A DNA stretch of 64,000 bases from Paenibacillus puerhi (GTDB taxonomy: Bacteria > Bacillota > Bacilli > Paenibacillales > NBRC-103111), in the NCBI RefSeq assembly GCF_009846885.1, contig NZ_WUWM01000031.1:1-64000 (forward strand), in the 5' to 3' direction. The notes below the pieces were generated by a model. It saw nothing but the letters and a program-made list of their open reading frames with translations. It made no database searches and was not told where the DNA came from. Each line of letters opens with the position of its first letter. The first letter of the stretch is position 1. Positions 51,137 to 59,481 of the stretch are shown in pieces. A program made the translations under genes and the position numbers.

Positions 51137-51895
51137 ATGAGCCTGCAACTTCAAATGATCGGCACAGGGAGCGCATTTGCTAAATCCTTCTATAACAACA
51201 ATGCCTTGCTCCATCTAAACGGCTATAAGCTGTTAATCGACTGCGGTTTTACTGCCACAAGAGCCCTCCACGAGCTTGGATTGCCCTTGGATTCGGTGGA
51301 TGGCATCCTTATTACGCATGTTCATGCCGATCATATCGGAGGACTCGAAGAGTTCGCTTTCCAGAATAAGTACGCTTTCAAACGGCGCATCCGCCTTTTC
51401 GTTCCTTCCTCTATCGCTAATGATTTGTGGGAGCATTCTCTTAGGGGCGGTCTGGAAAACAAGTCCGAAGGGATCACGGCCCTGAGCGATTATTTCGACG
51501 TCGTATTGATGGCAGATGAGGACCCCGTCCTTATTCATCCCGATCTGTCGATCCGCCTTATTCCCAATAGGCACATCGAAGGCAAGCCCAGCTATTCTCT
51601 ACTGCTGAACGATCAACTTTTTTACAGCTCCGATAGCACCTTTAACCGTGAACTCCTGATGGAGCTGCACGCACAAGGCTGCCAATATTTCCTCCACGAC
51701 TGCCAGCTCCATTCCCCCGGCATCGTCCACGCTAGTCTGGATGAGCTGCTCACGCTGCCTGAGGAGCTTCAGCGAAAAATATGGCTTATGCATTATTCGG
51801 ATCGCATGAGCGACTTTATCGGCTGCACAGGCCACATGTCCTTTATCGAGCAATTCAGAATATATAGCTTCACTCCTCTTTCTCCCCCCGCTTGA
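51137..51895 (+). CDS. Metallo-beta-lactamase fold hydrolase
   Basis: A 252-residue MBL-fold protein. The metal-binding motif is THVHADHIGG, with further ligands in LIPNRHIEGK, DSTFNREL and DCQ, and a final His in MHYSDRM. N-terminus LQMIGTGSAFAKSFYNNNAL resembles the RNase Z / PhnP-like branch (GTGSA then short insertion), but the last metal His context is atypical, so the substrate is open. The start is ATG 51137 after GTGGGGG. An in-frame ATG at 51095 lacks a Shine-Dalgarno. Confidence 0.9.
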   Translation: MSLQLQMIGTGSAFAKSFYNNNALLHLNGYKLLIDCGFTATRALHELGLPLDSVDGILITHVHADHIGGLEEFAFQNKYAFKRRIRLFVPSSIANDLWEHSLRGGLENKSEGITALSDYFDVVLMADEDPVLIHPDLSIRLIPNRHIEGKPSYSLLLNDQLFYSSDSTFNRELLMELHAQGCQYFLHDCQLHSPGIVHASLDELLTLPEELQRKIWLMHYSDRMSDFIGCTGHMSFIEQFRIYSFTPLSPPA

Positions 51896-51948
51896 GAATA
51901 AAAGATTACTGGAAGGCGCATCCTACTACATGAAGGAGGCGATTCAAG

Positions 51949-52182
51949 ATGACTCAGCAGCAGGAACAAGTCGTAGCCGTTCGCAAGAATGGGGACGGGG
52001 ATATCGTAGAATTAAAGCTAACCTCGGGACAAGTCGTCGATTATCAGGAAGCGCAGCATATGGCCAAGAACGGACAAATCGCCGGCGTTAACGTATTCCG
52101 CGGCCGTGACGGGGACGAGCATCTGCGTTCCAATGCCGACGGCGACCCCAGCAATAATCTGGACAATTTGCCTGGATTTTAA
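51949..52182 (+). CDS. DUF3892 domain protein
   Basis: A 77-residue small protein with the DUF3892 pattern: VVAVRKNGDGDIVELKLTSG, VDYQEAQHMAKNGQIAGVNV and GRDGDEHLRSNADGDPSNNL. Found widely in Bacillales, function unknown. Shine-Dalgarno AAGGAGG before ATG. Likely monocistronic, with a terminator at 52200. Confidence 0.9.
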   Translation: MTQQQEQVVAVRKNGDGDIVELKLTSGQVVDYQEAQHMAKNGQIAGVNVFRGRDGDEHLRSNADGDPSNNLDNLPGF

Positions 52183-52199
52183 GTAAATCTCGTATCTGA

Positions 52200-52226
52200 T
52201 GGACCCGGCTATTTGTCGGGTCTTGT
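52200..52226 (+). terminator. Terminator of the DUF3892 gene
   Basis: GACCCGGC-TATTT-GTCGGGTC followed by TTGTTTGGTTT; one mismatch-like bulge. Confidence 0.75.
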
Positions 52227-52377
52227 TTGGTTTCTCCCCCTTTTTGGAACTCCCTGCTCTAAAGACTAAAGAAAAATTCAGTCGAAATGGGAAAGTCTAG
52301 GAGGAATTTTCCCGCGGGCACAGAATTTCATTACTTACGACTAAAATAATCGATGCAATGGGAGTTGTCGTTCCGCC

Positions 52378-54012
52378 ATGAAAGGTCACTCTATCTTCCT
52401 GATCTACTCTGTTCTTGTCTCCGTATGGTCGCTCCTGAACAACTCTGCCATAAACAGCCCTCTGCTCGTTGTGACAGCTCTGCTCTACATGATTAGCTTT
52501 CTGGTTCCCCGCTCGATTACCGGACATTACGCCGCTTCTATCGTCCTGCTGGTCCCCTTCCATGCGGTCAGCGCTTCCGATTGGTGCTTGCCTCTTTACT
52601 TGCTTCATATGACTAATACATACCGTATCATGCCAAGGCTGAAAACTTCCGTAGTCTGGAATATGCTGTTGACGGCAGCCCTGGCGTCCGTATCCTTCTC
52701 TTATCATGGCCTGGCCTTATCTTCGATCATCCAAGTGCTCTTCGCTTCTGGAAGCTGCTTCACCCTCTCCCTCCTATTTGGCAAACTGATCAAGGACATG
52801 GAACTTCAAAAGCAACGGTTAGCCCACGAAAAAAAACATCTCAGCACCCACGACCCACTGACAGGCCTGTATAATTTTCAAGAATTTCATCTTCAGATGG
52901 AAACGATCGTCGAGCAGCGCAAGCCTGTTGTACTGGTACTGGCAGATTGCAAAGATTTAAAATCCTTGAACACAACCAACGGGTTTCAAGGTGTGAACGA
53001 TATTTTGAAGCAGGCGGCTCAGCTGCTGCGTATTATGTTTCCCGAGAGCTCCTTGATCAGCAGGTACGGGGGCGACGAGTTCGCTATCGTGATGGAATCG
53101 CATAATACGAAGCATACCCTGAGTACAATAACACAGCTGCTCGCTTCCGAATTCCCTAAGCTGACAGGGATTGAAATCAACTTCGGAATCGCCTGCTTCC
53201 CGGATGACGGACAAAGCAAGGACGACTTGATGTCGGCTGCGGAGCATCGGTTGTACATCATGAAGCGTGAGAGTTGGCTGAAGCGTGAGGAGCATATGCT
53301 GCGCAGCGAGAAGCTGAGGGTCGTGGGAGAACTTGCCTCGGGCATGGCGCATGAAATTCGCAACCCCCTGACGACCGTGAAAGGCTTCCTTCAACTTTCC
53401 AGGGCGAGCGGGTATAACATCGAACCGTGGTACGAATTCATTATGGATGAAATTACGAGAATGAGTATGCTAACCGCCGAGTTTCTGCAATTTTCCAAGC
53501 CCCATGTGACGCACTATCGCGTTCAGTCCATTCACAGCTGCATTAACCGGGTCATTTCGCTTCTGGAGCCGGAGGCGGCCCGACTCGGTCATAAGATTCA
53601 CTTTATCCATGATCATGAGGACATCCGGATGCTGATGGATCAGGATAAGATGCTGCAGCTTCTTTTGAACCTATCCAAAAATGCCCTTGAAGCTATGAAA
53701 GAACAAGGGTTCATCGACATTCATTTATTTACGCAGGGGGGTATGGCCGTTATTGAGATATCCGATACGGGACAAGGCATTCCCGAGGCCGAGCTGGATA
53801 AAATCTTCATTCCCTTCTATACGACGAAAGATTCGGGAACGGGCCTCGGGCTATCCATTTGTCATAAAATTGTGCAGGATCACGAGGGTACGATCGAGGT
53901 TGAAAGCTTTATGGACAGGGGTACGAAATTTACGATCACCCTGCCCGCTGCGGGCATGAATCACGAAGCCGAGACCGGCCTTATGGAAGAGCAGGCCACG
54001 GTCTCCGTATAG
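52378..54012 (+). CDS. Membrane GGDEF domain-histidine kinase fusion, sporulation-kinase type
   Basis: A 544-residue protein of unusual layout. Five or six membrane helices fill the first 140 residues. Then a GGDEF domain (about 160-300) with HDPLTGLYNFQEFHLQM and the intact active site SRYGGDEFAIV; the usual RxxD inhibitory site is absent. Then a HisKA domain with ELASGMAHEIRNPLTTVKGF, the signature of sporulation kinases KinA-KinE, and HATPase boxes (LLNLSKNALEAMKEQG, SDTGQGIPEAELDKIF, GTGLGLSICHKIV). It could make c-di-GMP, use the GGDEF fold as a GTP sensor, or both. Orphan kinase; no response regulator follows. ATG with GGGAG about 13 nt upstream. Confidence 0.92.
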   Translation: MKGHSIFLIYSVLVSVWSLLNNSAINSPLLVVTALLYMISFLVPRSITGHYAASIVLLVPFHAVSASDWCLPLYLLHMTNTYRIMPRLKTSVVWNMLLTAALASVSFSYHGLALSSIIQVLFASGSCFTLSLLFGKLIKDMELQKQRLAHEKKHLSTHDPLTGLYNFQEFHLQMETIVEQRKPVVLVLADCKDLKSLNTTNGFQGVNDILKQAAQLLRIMFPESSLISRYGGDEFAIVMESHNTKHTLSTITQLLASEFPKLTGIEINFGIACFPDDGQSKDDLMSAAEHRLYIMKRESWLKREEHMLRSEKLRVVGELASGMAHEIRNPLTTVKGFLQLSRASGYNIEPWYEFIMDEITRMSMLTAEFLQFSKPHVTHYRVQSIHSCINRVISLLEPEAARLGHKIHFIHDHEDIRMLMDQDKMLQLLLNLSKNALEAMKEQGFIDIHLFTQGGMAVIEISDTGQGIPEAELDKIFIPFYTTKDSGTGLGLSICHKIVQDHEGTIEVESFMDRGTKFTITLPAAGMNHEAETGLMEEQATVSV

Positions 54013-54495
54013 TTAAAACAAAGCCCGGAGCTTAGACACCGGAGGTTCTGCAGCGTAGCTTGCCCAGCCGACTACAGCGCCGAGTAGAGCTCCGCACAGG
54101 ACTTCAACCGGCAGATGGCCGAGCCTTTCCTCCAGCAGCTTGTCCCGCTTCGGATGCTGGTGGGCAGGATCGTCCTTGGTCAGATTCACCACGGTTTTCT
54201 CCAGGCCGTTGACTTCGCTGGCAATCAAACCCGCTTGGTGGCGTATTCCCATCGCATCATACATAACAATCAGTCCGAGCAGCGAAGCCACAGCGAATGA
54301 ATCCGAACTGAAGCCGTGCTTCAATCCTAGATATGCAGCCAGGGAAACGACACCGGCCGCGTGTGAGCTTGGCATGCCTCCTGTAGCCGTCAGATCCGGC
54401 CATTTCCAAGCGTCACTCCCCCGGGGACGTGTCGCCATCTTCAGCACCTGGGCTAATCCAATTCCTATCAGGGACGTTCCTAACGCCCGGTTCAT
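54013..54495 (-). CDS. yuiD: Divergent PAP2 family protein (YuiD-like, DUF212)
   Basis: A 160-residue membrane protein with about four helices. ATGGMPSSHAAGVVSLAAYL holds the conserved G-M-P-S-S-H of the divergent PAP2 family, and DAMGIRHQAG is the second motif. The Arg/His arrangement partly mimics acid phosphatase motifs, but the enzyme activity is unproven. Its stop directly abuts the kinase stop (convergent). Start ATG after GGGAGGTGATGCTGC. Confidence 0.92.
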   Translation of the reverse strand: MNRALGTSLIGIGLAQVLKMATRPRGSDAWKWPDLTATGGMPSSHAAGVVSLAAYLGLKHGFSSDSFAVASLLGLIVMYDAMGIRHQAGLIASEVNGLEKTVVNLTKDDPAHQHPKRDKLLEERLGHLPVEVLCGALLGAVVGWASYAAEPPVSKLRALF

Positions 54496-54537
54496 GCAGC
54501 ATCACCTCCCGCTTAGCATGAGCCGGACGTTTTTGAT

Positions 54538-55206
54538 CTATTCCAGCGATAGCTCCTTGCCGCGCTGCCAATAATTATGGATTGGATGCCCCGGGAACGG
54601 GCATAATTGAAGAGCTTGCTCGTAGTGTTCTTCGGACTTTATCCTAAGCTCGAACCCTGCCTGCACTTCGACTAGACTAGTCAAACGATCGACAGACATG
54701 ACTTGGCAGGACACCTTGTCCAGCAACGCCTCCCACCGCTGCTCCAACGGGTTTGACTCCATCAATTTACTCAGCTTATCCAGACAGGATTGGCGGTAAA
54801 TGCCGTGCAGCGGAAATGGCGCCTTTCTTACCTCGGGCACTACCGCTTCATTCTGAAATAATTGAGCATGCTCCCAGAGCAGTCTCGCCAGCTCGGCTGA
54901 CACGAACGGCATGGCGCTGCCGGTAACCCAAAGGTAGGCATACTTGGATAATGCCAAAGCAGCATGCAGGCCTCCGAGCGGTCCGCGGTTCGCATAAAAA
55001 TCGGTAATAATGCGCACGGAACGCGGCACATACTCCAGATACAGCCGCGGCTCGTCGGTAACGATAATCACTTCTCCACACAGCTTGCTCATTTCCCCAA
55101 TCTGACGTTCCAGCACCGTCTCCGAGGCGAGCGGCAGCAGATCCGCGGACTTTCCGCGTATCGTTCGTTTCGAGCCTCCCGCCAAAATAACACCGGTCAG
55201 CATCAT
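54538..55206 (-). CDS. MobA-like nucleotidyltransferase, probably degenerate
   Basis: A 222-residue protein of the molybdenum cofactor guanylyltransferase fold. LTGVILAGGSKR gives the start of the nucleotide-binding loop, ANRGPLGGLHAALA the second. Key positions are changed: the loop reads GSKRTIRGKSADLLPL rather than GxSxRMGxDKxLL, and the metal-binding motif (C/S-D-x-P) is VTGSAMPFVSAEL, with Ala in place of the Asp. It may therefore lack GTP:Mo-molybdopterin transferase activity. Divergent from fnr with a shared FNR palindrome between them, which links it to anaerobic (nitrate) metabolism. Start ATG 55206 after GGAGGAAGTGAGTC. Confidence 0.78.
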   Translation of the reverse strand: MMLTGVILAGGSKRTIRGKSADLLPLASETVLERQIGEMSKLCGEVIIVTDEPRLYLEYVPRSVRIITDFYANRGPLGGLHAALALSKYAYLWVTGSAMPFVSAELARLLWEHAQLFQNEAVVPEVRKAPFPLHGIYRQSCLDKLSKLMESNPLEQRWEALLDKVSCQVMSVDRLTSLVEVQAGFELRIKSEEHYEQALQLCPFPGHPIHNYWQRGKELSLE

Positions 55207-55309
55207 GACTCACTTCCTCCGTCAAAGGTGTACTCTATCCCAACTATACACCCCTGCCTTTGTTTTGCATGTTAGCTAGATCACACCTTTATTGATCTTT
55301 GCAGCGATT

Positions 55310-55353
55310 TGTGATGTACATCACATCGCAAGCTACGCACTATCCGGTATGGT
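55310..55353 (+). promoter_or_regulatory. FNR box and fnr promoter
   Basis: A perfect palindrome TGTGATGTACATCACA (55310-55325), matching TGTGA-N6-TCACA of Bacillus FNR. A weak -10 TATGGT at 55348-55353 puts the start near 55360, so the box is centred at about -42, the class II activation position. It suggests autoactivation of fnr, and possible control of the divergent MobA-like gene. Confidence 0.75.
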
Positions 55354-55388
55354 AGAAGCAACAAGTCATAGACGCGGAGGAACCAGCC

Positions 55389-56105
55389 ATGAGACATGCG
55401 GAGCAGCCTGAGCTGCACGTCGCCAATACGGAATGCTTCTCCGAAGGCAATCTGCTGAAGCTTCAGGAAATTATGTACGACATGCAGGCAGAGTCCGGCA
55501 GTCATTTGTTCTGGGAAGGCGACCCTGCCGATCGACTGTATTTCCTGAAGCAGGGGCGCATCCGGCTGACGAAAAGCAACGACGAGGGCAAAAACTATAT
55601 TTTGTACGTGTACAATAAAGGAGATTTATTTGGACAGGTAGACCCGTTTATTCATTCGGTCAACAGCTTCAATGCAGAGGTCACGGAGGATAGTACGGTA
55701 GGGGTTATTCAGCAGAAGGATCTGGAGGTGCTTCTCTGGCAGCACGGGGATCTGGCCGTCGAGTTTATGAAATGGATGGGCTTGATGCACCGGATGACCC
55801 AAACCAAATTCCGCGATCTGATGATGTTCGGAAAACCTGGCGCGCTTTGTTCCACCCTTATCCGGCTTTGCAATACGTACGGCAAGCTCCAAGGGGATGG
55901 GATCCTCATCACCAAAAAATTCACGAATAGCGAGCTGGCCGATATGATCGGCGCAACCCGCGAAAGTGTAAACCGGATGCTGGGTGACTTGAAACAATCG
56001 GGCATCCTCTCGATGAATGGCAGTCTCCTGGTCATCCAAAAGCTTGATGAGCTCAAATTAATCTGTCAATGTGAGAATTGTCCCAAGGACATGTGCCGGA
56101 TCTAA
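55389..56105 (+). CDS. fnr: Anaerobic transcriptional regulator Fnr (Bacillus type, C-terminal Fe-S cluster)
   Basis: A 238-residue Crp/Fnr regulator. The cNMP-like sensor barrel spans about residues 25-130 (FWEGDPADRLYFLKQGRIRL). The DNA-binding HTH is TNSELADMIGATRESVNRML. The C-terminus reads ICQCENCPKDMCRI, a cluster of four Cys like the C-terminal [4Fe-4S] ligands of B. subtilis Fnr (not N-terminal as in E. coli). The Crp helix E-x-x-x-R is E-S-V-N-R. Expected to activate nitrate respiration and fermentation genes when oxygen is scarce. Overlaps the yfhH-like gene convergently by 4 bp. Confidence 0.93.
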   Translation: MRHAEQPELHVANTECFSEGNLLKLQEIMYDMQAESGSHLFWEGDPADRLYFLKQGRIRLTKSNDEGKNYILYVYNKGDLFGQVDPFIHSVNSFNAEVTEDSTVGVIQQKDLEVLLWQHGDLAVEFMKWMGLMHRMTQTKFRDLMMFGKPGALCSTLIRLCNTYGKLQGDGILITKKFTNSELADMIGATRESVNRMLGDLKQSGILSMNGSLLVIQKLDELKLICQCENCPKDMCRI

Positions 56106-56395
56106 AACCGGGTCAGCATCGAAATCGGATAACTCGCTTCGGTTTCGTCGCCCAGCTTTCCCCAGGCCATGATCCCATGGATATATGCGACTTCGAATGG
56201 AATCTGAACGCCATCCACCTTATACAAACCCGGGCCGAAGTCTGCCGGATTCAGCAGGTAAGCCTGCGCTGTGAACAGCTTGCGCTCCGCTACGGCCCGC
56301 TGGCTGGCGAACACGGCCTTCTCCAGCTCCTTCCTTGCCAGACGGATTTCTTCCTGCAGCTCTGCTTCGGTCATTTGACTGTATAATTTTTTCAC
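56102..56395 (-). CDS. yfhH: DUF1811 family protein (YfhH-like)
   Basis: A 97-residue cytosolic protein. KKLYSQMTEAELQEEIRLAR and AERKLFTAQAYLLNPADFGP match YfhH of B. subtilis (RYSQMTPHEL and ITMAKAYLLNPEDYSP). The C-terminus has IHGIMAWGKLGDE. Start chosen at GTG 56395 after AAGGAGAAG (11-nt spacing). The in-frame ATGs farther upstream (56428, 56461) lack a Shine-Dalgarno. Function unknown. Convergent with fnr. Confidence 0.85.
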   Translation of the reverse strand: MKKLYSQMTEAELQEEIRLARKELEKAVFASQRAVAERKLFTAQAYLLNPADFGPGLYKVDGVQIPFEVAYIHGIMAWGKLGDETEASYPISMLTRF

Positions 56396-56515
56396 GATAT
56401 CTACTTCTCCTTCGTTCCGACGTTTCATGGGGGTTTCTTGTCGAAAACTCGCCCGATTCACGCATTACTTGTCAGGTTATGTAACATTTTTTAAGTCGAT
56501 CTATAAGAAGAGGAA

Positions 56516-56524
56516 TGGTATAAT
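56516..56524 (+). promoter_or_regulatory. Extended -10 promoter of the 76-residue protein gene
   Basis: TGGTATAAT, perfect -10 with TG extension, about 37 bp before the ATG. No recognisable -35. Confidence 0.6.
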
Positions 56525-56560
56525 GAGGATATCCGATCGTTATAAGGAGGAATATCCATA

Positions 56561-56791
56561 ATGACCACGGAACTTCTCTTTAAGAATCAGGTAATTCCAG
56601 TCAGCTTTATTTCCAGCGATCAGAAAGCGATCCCCCAATTGATCAACCTGCTGGAACGTACCTCTTCTGACCGGTCAGCGTCAGCCGCAGCAGCCGATTT
56701 ACAACTCATCGAGCGCATCGAGATTATTGGCAATAACGCCATATTGCATAGTAAAGCCACGAACGCAAGCATCGAGCTGCCGCTCTATTAG
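56561..56791 (+). CDS. Hypothetical protein, 76 residues
   Basis: A small soluble protein starting at ATG 56561 after AAGGAGGAATATCCATA. Contains LINLLERTSSDRSASAAAAD and a C-terminal beta-like half (IEIIGNNAILHSKATNASIE). The stop lies inside its own terminator. No Cys, no signal peptide. I do not recognise the family, but promoter, Shine-Dalgarno and terminator mark it as a real gene. Confidence 0.75.
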   Translation: MTTELLFKNQVIPVSFISSDQKAIPQLINLLERTSSDRSASAAAADLQLIERIEIIGNNAILHSKATNASIELPLY

Positions 56792-56803
56792 AGCGGTTTT
56801 TTT
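56780..56803 (+). terminator. Terminator overlapping the stop of the 76-residue protein gene
   Basis: CCGCTCT-ATT-AGAGCGG perfect stem followed by TTTTTTT; the TAG stop lies in the loop/stem. Confidence 0.93.
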
Positions 56804-56909
56804 CTTGTAAATCAGATGGGATATCATTGCCATATGAAAGCATTTAAGCTATAGTGAACTGGGGTCATTCCTCATCCTTTCCTAACATTCAGATGCCGAG
56901 GTTATCACC

Positions 56910-57356
56910 ATGAGTTTGGAAAACAAGAGACATTTTTTTCGCGTAAGCTTGCCGCAGCCCTTAGGGGCGGAATTAAAGATCATAGGGGCAGATGACATCG
57001 ATAGCCACTACAAGGTTCACAAGGCCGCTATTATCGACCTTAGTGCGGGAGGAGCGCGCTTCTTCACGCCTTCGCCTCTCCCTGACCGTCCGAGCCTGCT
57101 CGCCCAATTAACTTTCCTGTGCGTGGGCAAGGAGTACCGGCCCTACGGCCCGATCATTCGCGCCTCCCTGCCCGAGCCCGGGCATTGCGAGTACAGTGTA
57201 CAATTCTCGCTGGACGATACGGATACGGCTGAACTTGCTGGAGCCTTGAACCAGCTAGCTATTCGTCTGCGGAAGCCGGCCGCTTTAACCAGCTGCAGCT
57301 TTCTGACGTCCGAAGAAATATCCGTATTTCGTCCGCTATCCGCGTGCTTTGCCTGA
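56910..57356 (+). CDS. PilZ domain protein (candidate c-di-GMP receptor)
   Basis: A 148-residue single-domain protein. The N-terminal KRHFFRVSLPQPL provides the R-x-x-x-R motif (adapted as RHFFR), and IIDLSAGGARFF the D/N-x-S-x-x-G motif, both needed for c-di-GMP binding. Weak Shine-Dalgarno; ATG 56910. It is convergent with the next gene, with 21 bp overlap at the 3' ends. A GGDEF protein is encoded 2.9 kb upstream, but no EAL or HD-GYP protein is seen in the window. Confidence 0.85.
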   Translation: MSLENKRHFFRVSLPQPLGAELKIIGADDIDSHYKVHKAAIIDLSAGGARFFTPSPLPDRPSLLAQLTFLCVGKEYRPYGPIIRASLPEPGHCEYSVQFSLDDTDTAELAGALNQLAIRLRKPAALTSCSFLTSEEISVFRPLSACFA

Positions 57357-58289
57357 AAGGCCGACGCTTACATACCGCCTGCCCGAATCCGCTTGCCCGA
57401 TCCAGCTGCGAAAAAGCTGCTGATCGGGTTTTATTTTATCATACAGATCCTTCAAGCCCAGGACAGCCGACTCCATCCCGTATTTACCAAAAGCGTCGAA
57501 CAGAAATTTTGTCCGCTCCTCGTCGGTTTTGTTCTCGTACAATTCATCCGCGATCCAGCTATTCTCTTCATCCAGCACGATGACATCCGTCCACGCAGCT
57601 ATCCGCCCATCCGGCTTCAACAGAGAGAGCAGCAGCTTGTTGTAATCGGCGACCAAGGAATTCCGCAGGTAAGCGAGAGCATCGAGAATATGACGCACCT
57701 CCTGCTTGCTGTACCGAGCCATATGCGTATGAAACTGCAAAAGGGCATCCGGATAAAATAAAGGCGTGTGAACCCCCGAAGACATGACGAAGGAAAAAGA
57801 CTTTTTCAAATGAGGAACTGCTTCATGACCGTGTACCTGGAACCCCGCATCCCGGACAAAAGCGGCGATCTCCGAAGCCGAAGCCTCATTCTGCAGCAGG
57901 TCGTCAAACTTCTCGTAGAACGAAATTTGGTCCAGGCACGTGTAGTCCACACGAGTCAAAGAGCGCAGACGATGCTGAGCCGTCCCTCCTCCAGCCTCCA
58001 GCCATTCCTCAAGCATATTATCCTCCGTATCGAGAACCGTGACCTGCTGAAAATGACGGGCCAGCCCGGGCAAGTCCACGTCCCCATGGTTGCCGGCGCC
58101 CAGTACCACGGCTTTTTCGGGCAGTGAAAGCAAACTGATCGAATCCTCCACCAGCCGCCGTACATGGTAGCGGTGAGTTCCATACTCTTGTTCTCCCCAG
58201 TCTAGCTTCTCCTGTGCCGGCGCCTCTGCCTCCTCTCTGTCAGGCTGCGGCTGAGGCTGCGGAATCATCCATCGCCAATCCTTCATCAA
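57336..58289 (-). CDS. Hypothetical protein with Rossmann-like (methyltransferase-like) core
   Basis: A 317-residue cytosolic protein. After a Pro/Gln-rich head (PQPQPQPDREE), SISLLSLPEKAVVLGAGNHG has the shape of a SAM-binding motif I (VVLGAGNHGDVDL) with VTVLDTEDNMLEEW as the acidic strand. Later regions include FVMSSGVHTPLFYPDALLQF and RIAAWTDVIVLDEENSW, which match class I methyltransferase strands 4-5 in spacing. No catalytic motif is sure. The protein is rich in Glu and Asp. The ATG at 58289 follows GGGGATGAGCTTTG. A methyltransferase assignment is only plausible. Confidence 0.75.
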   Translation of the reverse strand: MMKDWRWMIPQPQPQPDREEAEAPAQEKLDWGEQEYGTHRYHVRRLVEDSISLLSLPEKAVVLGAGNHGDVDLPGLARHFQQVTVLDTEDNMLEEWLEAGGGTAQHRLRSLTRVDYTCLDQISFYEKFDDLLQNEASASEIAAFVRDAGFQVHGHEAVPHLKKSFSFVMSSGVHTPLFYPDALLQFHTHMARYSKQEVRHILDALAYLRNSLVADYNKLLLSLLKPDGRIAAWTDVIVLDEENSWIADELYENKTDEERTKFLFDAFGKYGMESAVLGLKDLYDKIKPDQQLFRSWIGQADSGRRYVSVGLSGKARG

Positions 58290-58464
58290 AGCTCATCCCC
58301 TATTCCTGTGCATTTCGTAATGGAGCTATTATACCATATTGCTATATCCCGAACCTATGCACGATCCAATAAGCAATCGTAAGCAAGAACATTCGTTCTG
58401 TCAAGGTCTGGAATCCTATGACCAGTTGGGATACAATACATAGAGCCGATGAAGGGGGACTCTC

Positions 58465-58908
58465 ATGAAAATCAAGACATTTATTATTCGGTTTGTCGCT
58501 ATTTTACTTATCGTTTCTGCCGCTTACCTCTTTCAAGACGAGGATTGGTTTCCTTCCCCTACCGATCCGGATTCAACGACCACACCGGTTGTCCAGCTGG
58601 AATTTCCGGTCGACCGCTATCCCGAAACCGGTAAGCACATCAAGGAGGCCATAGCCGCGGGTCATTCCGCTATTTGCACGGTGGACCGCGAGGGGGCTGA
58701 GCACAATCGGCAGGAGTCGCTAAAAGGTACGCCTACGAAGAAAGGCTTTGACAGGGATGAATGGCCGATGGCGATGTGCGAAGAAGGCGGCAAAGGAGCC
58801 GACATCCGATACATAAGCCCTTCCGACAATCGGGGAGCGGGCAGTTGGGTCAGCAATCAATTAGAGACTTACAAGGACGGCACTAAAGTTGAATTTATAC
58901 TGAGGTAG
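58465..58908 (+). CDS. Secreted NucA/NucB-type deoxyribonuclease
   Basis: A 147-residue extracellular or membrane-anchored nuclease. An N-terminal hydrophobic segment ([18 protein letters not shown]) is followed by the NucA/NucB domain: [40 protein letters not shown] and [19 protein letters not shown]. The His-Asn-Arg core and D-R-D-E-W motif are those of B. subtilis NucA (competence) and NucB (sporulation/biofilm). The Cys pair may form a disulfide. The ATG at 58465 follows GAAGGGGGACTCTC. Its role (competence or DNA scavenging) cannot be told from context. Confidence 0.92.
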   Translation: MKIKTFIIRFVAILLIVSAAYLFQDEDWFPSPTDPDSTTTPVVQLEFPVDRYPETGKHIKEAIAAGHSAICTVDREGAEHNRQESLKGTPTKKGFDRDEWPMAMCEEGGKGADIRYISPSDNRGAGSWVSNQLETYKDGTKVEFILR

Positions 58909-58922
58909 GCGATGAGGCGGGG

Positions 58923-58951
58923 CTGCATCCGGTTAGGGATGCGGTTTTTTT
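58923..58951 (+). terminator. Terminator of the nuclease gene
   Basis: CTGCATCC-GGTTAG-GGATGCGG followed by TTTTTTT. Confidence 0.88.
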
Positions 58952-59108
58952 GTATTCTCTGATTTTTTAAATCTTGTAATTGATAACAGCCTCTACACGT
59001 AAAATACCACTTCAATAACCATGGAAATATTAATAAATAAGTAATTATTTACAAAATTTGTATTTCTATATTATAATGAAAAAAAAGGAACTAAGGAGGC
59101 TGTTTAAT

Positions 59109-59453
59109 TTGAGAAAGAAAACGACCATGTTGCTTCTTGTTGCTATTCTGATGTTTAGCTTTTCTACCTCGGCATTTGCCCAAGCCAACGTATTTGGTCC
59201 AAAACAATTAAATGCAGGATACATCTATTTATTTACTTATGTAAGCAGCCCTAGTAATGCTATTATTAATTTAAAACTTTACCAAGTCACAGCATCCGGT
59301 GACCAACTGATCGAGCAGAGAATTGCTGGTGCGCTCCAAGGAACGCGTCTTGAAAATTTCTATGTAGGAGTTGCTCCAACTGCAGGTCAATATAAGGTAG
59401 TGGTTGATGCACCATCATATGTTTCTCTATCTGGGGATATTATTAATAGATAG
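59109..59453 (+). CDS. Secreted protein of unknown function, AT-rich gene
   Basis: A 114-residue protein. TTG start at 59109, 9 nt after AAGGAGG; an earlier in-frame ATG at 59058 lacks a Shine-Dalgarno. A complete signal peptide (KKTTMLLLVAILMFSFSTSA then FAQ-A) precedes about 90 residues of predicted beta structure with VFGPKQLNAGYIYLFTY and GVAPTAGQYKVVVDAP. No Cys. The A+T content is clearly higher than in the neighbouring genes, and it lies in an AT-rich patch with the secreted protein at 59892. Possibly horizontally acquired. Confidence 0.8.
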   Translation: MRKKTTMLLLVAILMFSFSTSAFAQANVFGPKQLNAGYIYLFTYVSSPSNAIINLKLYQVTASGDQLIEQRIAGALQGTRLENFYVGVAPTAGQYKVVVDAPSYVSLSGDIINR

Positions 59454-59481
59454 TAAGGGATTGAGATATCATGAACAGAAG

